A stretch of DNA of 8,327 bases from an uncultured Lachnospiraceae bacterium (GTDB taxonomy: Bacteria > Bacillota_A > Clostridia > Lachnospirales > Lachnospiraceae): assembly GCA_902783205.1 (NCBI GenBank), contig CACZQE010000360.1, forward strand, positions 1-8,327, read 5' to 3'. The notes beneath the pieces were generated by a model. It made no database searches and was not told where the DNA came from. It saw only the letters and a list, made by a program, of their open reading frames with translations. This document shows, piece after piece, positions 7,074-8,327 of this stretch (positions are counted from its first letter, which is position 1; every line of letters starts with the position of its first letter). The position numbers and the translations under genes are program-made.

Positions 7074-7080
7074 CCTCCTT
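7074..7080 (-). promoter_or_regulatory. Distant Shine-Dalgarno of the phosphodiesterase gene
   Basis: AAGGAGG on the minus strand is a near-perfect ribosome binding site, but 13 bases separate it from the ATG at 7060, longer than the usual 5-9. An out-of-frame ATG at 7070 lies only three bases after it. No better site exists between. Confidence 0.6.
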
Positions 7081-7128
7081 ATCTTATGAAATCAAAGGAT
7101 AAGCATATCCCTTTCTCAGCATAAGATA
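7080..7128 (-). repeat. Nested inverted repeats in the phosphodiesterase promoter/leader
   Basis: The outer arms TATCTTATG (7080-7088) and CATAAGATA (7120-7128) are perfect over 9 bases with a 31-base gap. One arm contains the proposed -10 and the other abuts the ribosome binding site. Inside the gap GGATA (7097-7101) and TATCC (7106-7110) form a 5-pair hairpin with a four-base loop, extendable by three A-T pairs past one bulged base. The outer pair could be a two-site operator or chance; the inner hairpin would be in the mRNA leader. Confidence 0.4.
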
Positions 7129-7151
7129 CCACAGCCGGTCAAAGATGTAAA
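7123..7151 (-). promoter_or_regulatory. Probable promoter of the phosphodiesterase gene
   Basis: Minus-strand -35 TTTACA (7151-7146), a 17-base spacer and -10 TATCTT (7128-7123), with TG one base before the -10 as in extended -10 promoters. Transcription would start near 7116, leaving a leader of about 56 bases. Two mismatches in the -10 make this weaker than the other promoters in the window. Confidence 0.5.
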
Positions 7152-7177
7152 TGCAGAGAGGGCATGGCCGAAGCCGT

Positions 7178-7206
7178 TTGCTTTTCATATGGGCCTGACA
7201 TATAAT
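7178..7206 (+). promoter_or_regulatory. Sigma-A type promoter of the methyltransferase/hydrolase pair
   Basis: -35 TTGCTT (7178-7183), a 17-base spacer and a perfect -10 TATAAT (7201-7206). The start would fall near 7213, about 48 bases before the chosen ATG at 7261. It diverges from the phosphodiesterase promoter; the two -35 elements are 26 bases apart. Confidence 0.7.
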
Positions 7207-7260
7207 AAATAGCAGCAGGAACTTTACAATGTGAAAAATGCAGATCCGAAAGGAAGAGGA

Positions 7261-7854
7261 ATGAATCAGCAGACCATTGATTATTATAACCTTAATGCCC
7301 GGGACTTTGCCGATTCCACCTTTGAAGCGGATATGAGTAAATGCCGGGACCGCTTTCTCAACTATCTGCAGCCGGGACAGAAAATCCTGGATGCCGGCTG
7401 CGGCAGCGGCAGAGACACGGCTGCATTTCTGGAGGCAGGTTATGAGACGGAGGCCTTTGATGCTTCAGAAGCCCTGTGCCGGATCGCTTCTGAAAAAACA
7501 GGCATCCGGGTAAAGCAGCTTTGCTTTGAAGACCTTTCAGGCCGGGAAATCTATGACGGCATCTGGGCCTGTGCATCCCTGCTGCATGTGGCGGCGACGG
7601 ATCTTCCGGATGTGCTGGGCAGAATTTACCGGCTGCTCAAAGAGGGCGGCATCTTCTATGCTTCCTTTAAAAAAGGAGTGGGAGAACGGACCAAAGGAGA
7701 CCGTTATTTTCACGACCTGACAGAGGAAAAATGCCGGACACTGGCTCAGGATGCCGGGTTTACGGTAAAAGAGGTGTTTATCACTGAAGACGTACGCCAG
7801 GGGCGCAGCTGTGAGAAATGGGTCAATATAATAGCTAAAAAGAATCAGAGGTAG
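7261..7854 (+). CDS. Class I SAM-dependent methyltransferase
   Basis: A 197-residue soluble protein with a Rossmann-type SAM fold. Motif I is ILDAGCGSGRDT at 42-53, the acidic residue after strand 2 is in FDAS (66-69), and the motif II region is YDGIWACASLLHV (98-110). LLKEGGIFYASFK at 125-137 is the usual strand 5 segment. The opening TIDYYNLNARDFADST is common to small methyltransferases of the type often annotated as TehB/UbiE-like. The methyl acceptor cannot be deduced. The frame can be opened at a GTG at 7231, but the ATG at 7261 has AAGGA (7250-7254) at a six-base spacing and begins exactly where the family begins, so it is preferred. It is first in a two-gene unit; the hydrolase ATG follows its stop after only two bases, indicating coupled translation. 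Confidence 0.88.
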   Translation: MNQQTIDYYNLNARDFADSTFEADMSKCRDRFLNYLQPGQKILDAGCGSGRDTAAFLEAGYETEAFDASEALCRIASEKTGIRVKQLCFEDLSGREIYDGIWACASLLHVAATDLPDVLGRIYRLLKEGGIFYASFKKGVGERTKGDRYFHDLTEEKCRTLAQDAGFTVKEVFITEDVRQGRSCEKWVNIIAKKNQR

Positions 7855-7856
7855 AT

Positions 7857-8327
7857 ATGGATAAGATTGTAAACTATAAAGAAGAAACTGTAATCATTCA
7901 AAACGGGACACATCAGCTTTACGGCATTCTGACTCTTCCGGAAGATTTTCCGTCATCAGGAACTGCTTCCTTTCCCCTGATCATCGGCTGTCACGGTTTT
8001 GACGGAACTTATAAAAGCAAGCTTGATTACGCACAGTATCTGGCCCGGCGAGGAGCTGCCTTCTATGCCTTCGACTTCTACGGCGGAGGCAGGGAAACCA
8101 TGAGCGGGGGCACTATGGAAGAGATGTCGGTCCTGACCGAAGCGGATGATCTGCTGGCTGTGATCAGGCATTTCCGGGAGGATCCCCGCATTGACGCCGG
8201 CCGTATCGCATTGTGGGGGCACAGCCAGGGCGGATATGTGGCAAGCTATGTGGCCGGGACCCGGCCTGAGCTGGTCCACAGCATGATTCTTCTCTACCCG
8301 GCTTATGTGATCCGGGATCATGTCAGA
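7857..8327 (+). CDS. Alpha/beta hydrolase (3' part missing)
   Basis: An ATG two bases after the methyltransferase stop opens a frame of 157 codons that runs off the right edge. The nucleophile elbow GHSQGG (121-126) gives Ser123. The oxyanion loop is CHGFDG (45-50). Strand and helix layout (FYAFDFYGGG at 69-78, DLLAVIRHFREDPRIDAGRIALWGH) is that of serine esterases or acyl hydrolases of the alpha/beta fold, close in style to small cytoplasmic esterases of the feruloyl/cinnamoyl type. The acid and histidine of the triad lie beyond the edge. There is no signal peptide. A weak AGAGG lies in the end of the methyltransferase gene, so initiation probably depends on coupling. The substrate is unknown, and the shared transcript with a methyltransferase does not decide it. 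Confidence 0.87.
   Translation, partial: MDKIVNYKEETVIIQNGTHQLYGILTLPEDFPSSGTASFPLIIGCHGFDGTYKSKLDYAQYLARRGAAFYAFDFYGGGRETMSGGTMEEMSVLTEADDLLAVIRHFREDPRIDAGRIALWGHSQGGYVASYVAGTRPELVHSMILLYPAYVIRDHVR

Noticed and set aside
7231..7260. A GTG start adding ten residues to the methyltransferase.
   Set aside because: It has only a weak, distant purine stretch upstream, whereas the ATG at 7261 has a well-spaced AAGGA and matches the family start.

Overview
The window looks like a chromosomal piece of a Gram-positive, monoderm anaerobe of the Clostridia, most likely Lachnospiraceae. This rests on family resemblance of the proteins, strong GGAGG-type ribosome binding sites, canonical sigma-A promoters and a moderate base composition. 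There are seven genes in four transcription units. No tRNA, rRNA, CRISPR array, insertion sequence or phage gene was found.

Left half, minus strand (4317 down to 1): a promoter drives three tightly packed genes that form an NHLP/NHLM-type bacteriocin (RiPP) export cassette. In order they are a very short HlyD-like secretion protein (140 aa), a C39 peptidase-ABC transporter (728 aa) and a second ABC transporter without a peptidase domain, cut by the left edge just inside its Walker A motif. Together they should remove a double-glycine leader and export a modified peptide. No precursor peptide or modifying enzyme is visible, so these genes must lie beyond the left edge or elsewhere. The adaptor is reduced to one membrane helix plus a small beta-rich domain, which is the most distinctive feature of the window. 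At both gene junctions the upstream stop codon lies inside the next gene's ribosome binding site.

Middle, plus strand (4309 to 6161): a divergent promoter, whose -35 region overlaps that of the export cassette, reads a nicotinamidase-like cysteine hydrolase and then an iron-dependent alcohol dehydrogenase. A 7-10-7 inverted repeat sits over the -10 and start region and is a candidate operator. A strong hairpin terminator closes the unit and may also serve the converging gene.

Right part: a glycerophosphodiester phosphodiesterase-family gene on the minus strand (6206-7060) shares a 200-base intergenic region with a plus-strand pair: a class I SAM-dependent methyltransferase and an alpha/beta hydrolase that runs off the right edge. 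Apart from the export cassette, the genes are metabolic or housekeeping in character, and nothing links them functionally to the exporter other than proximity.
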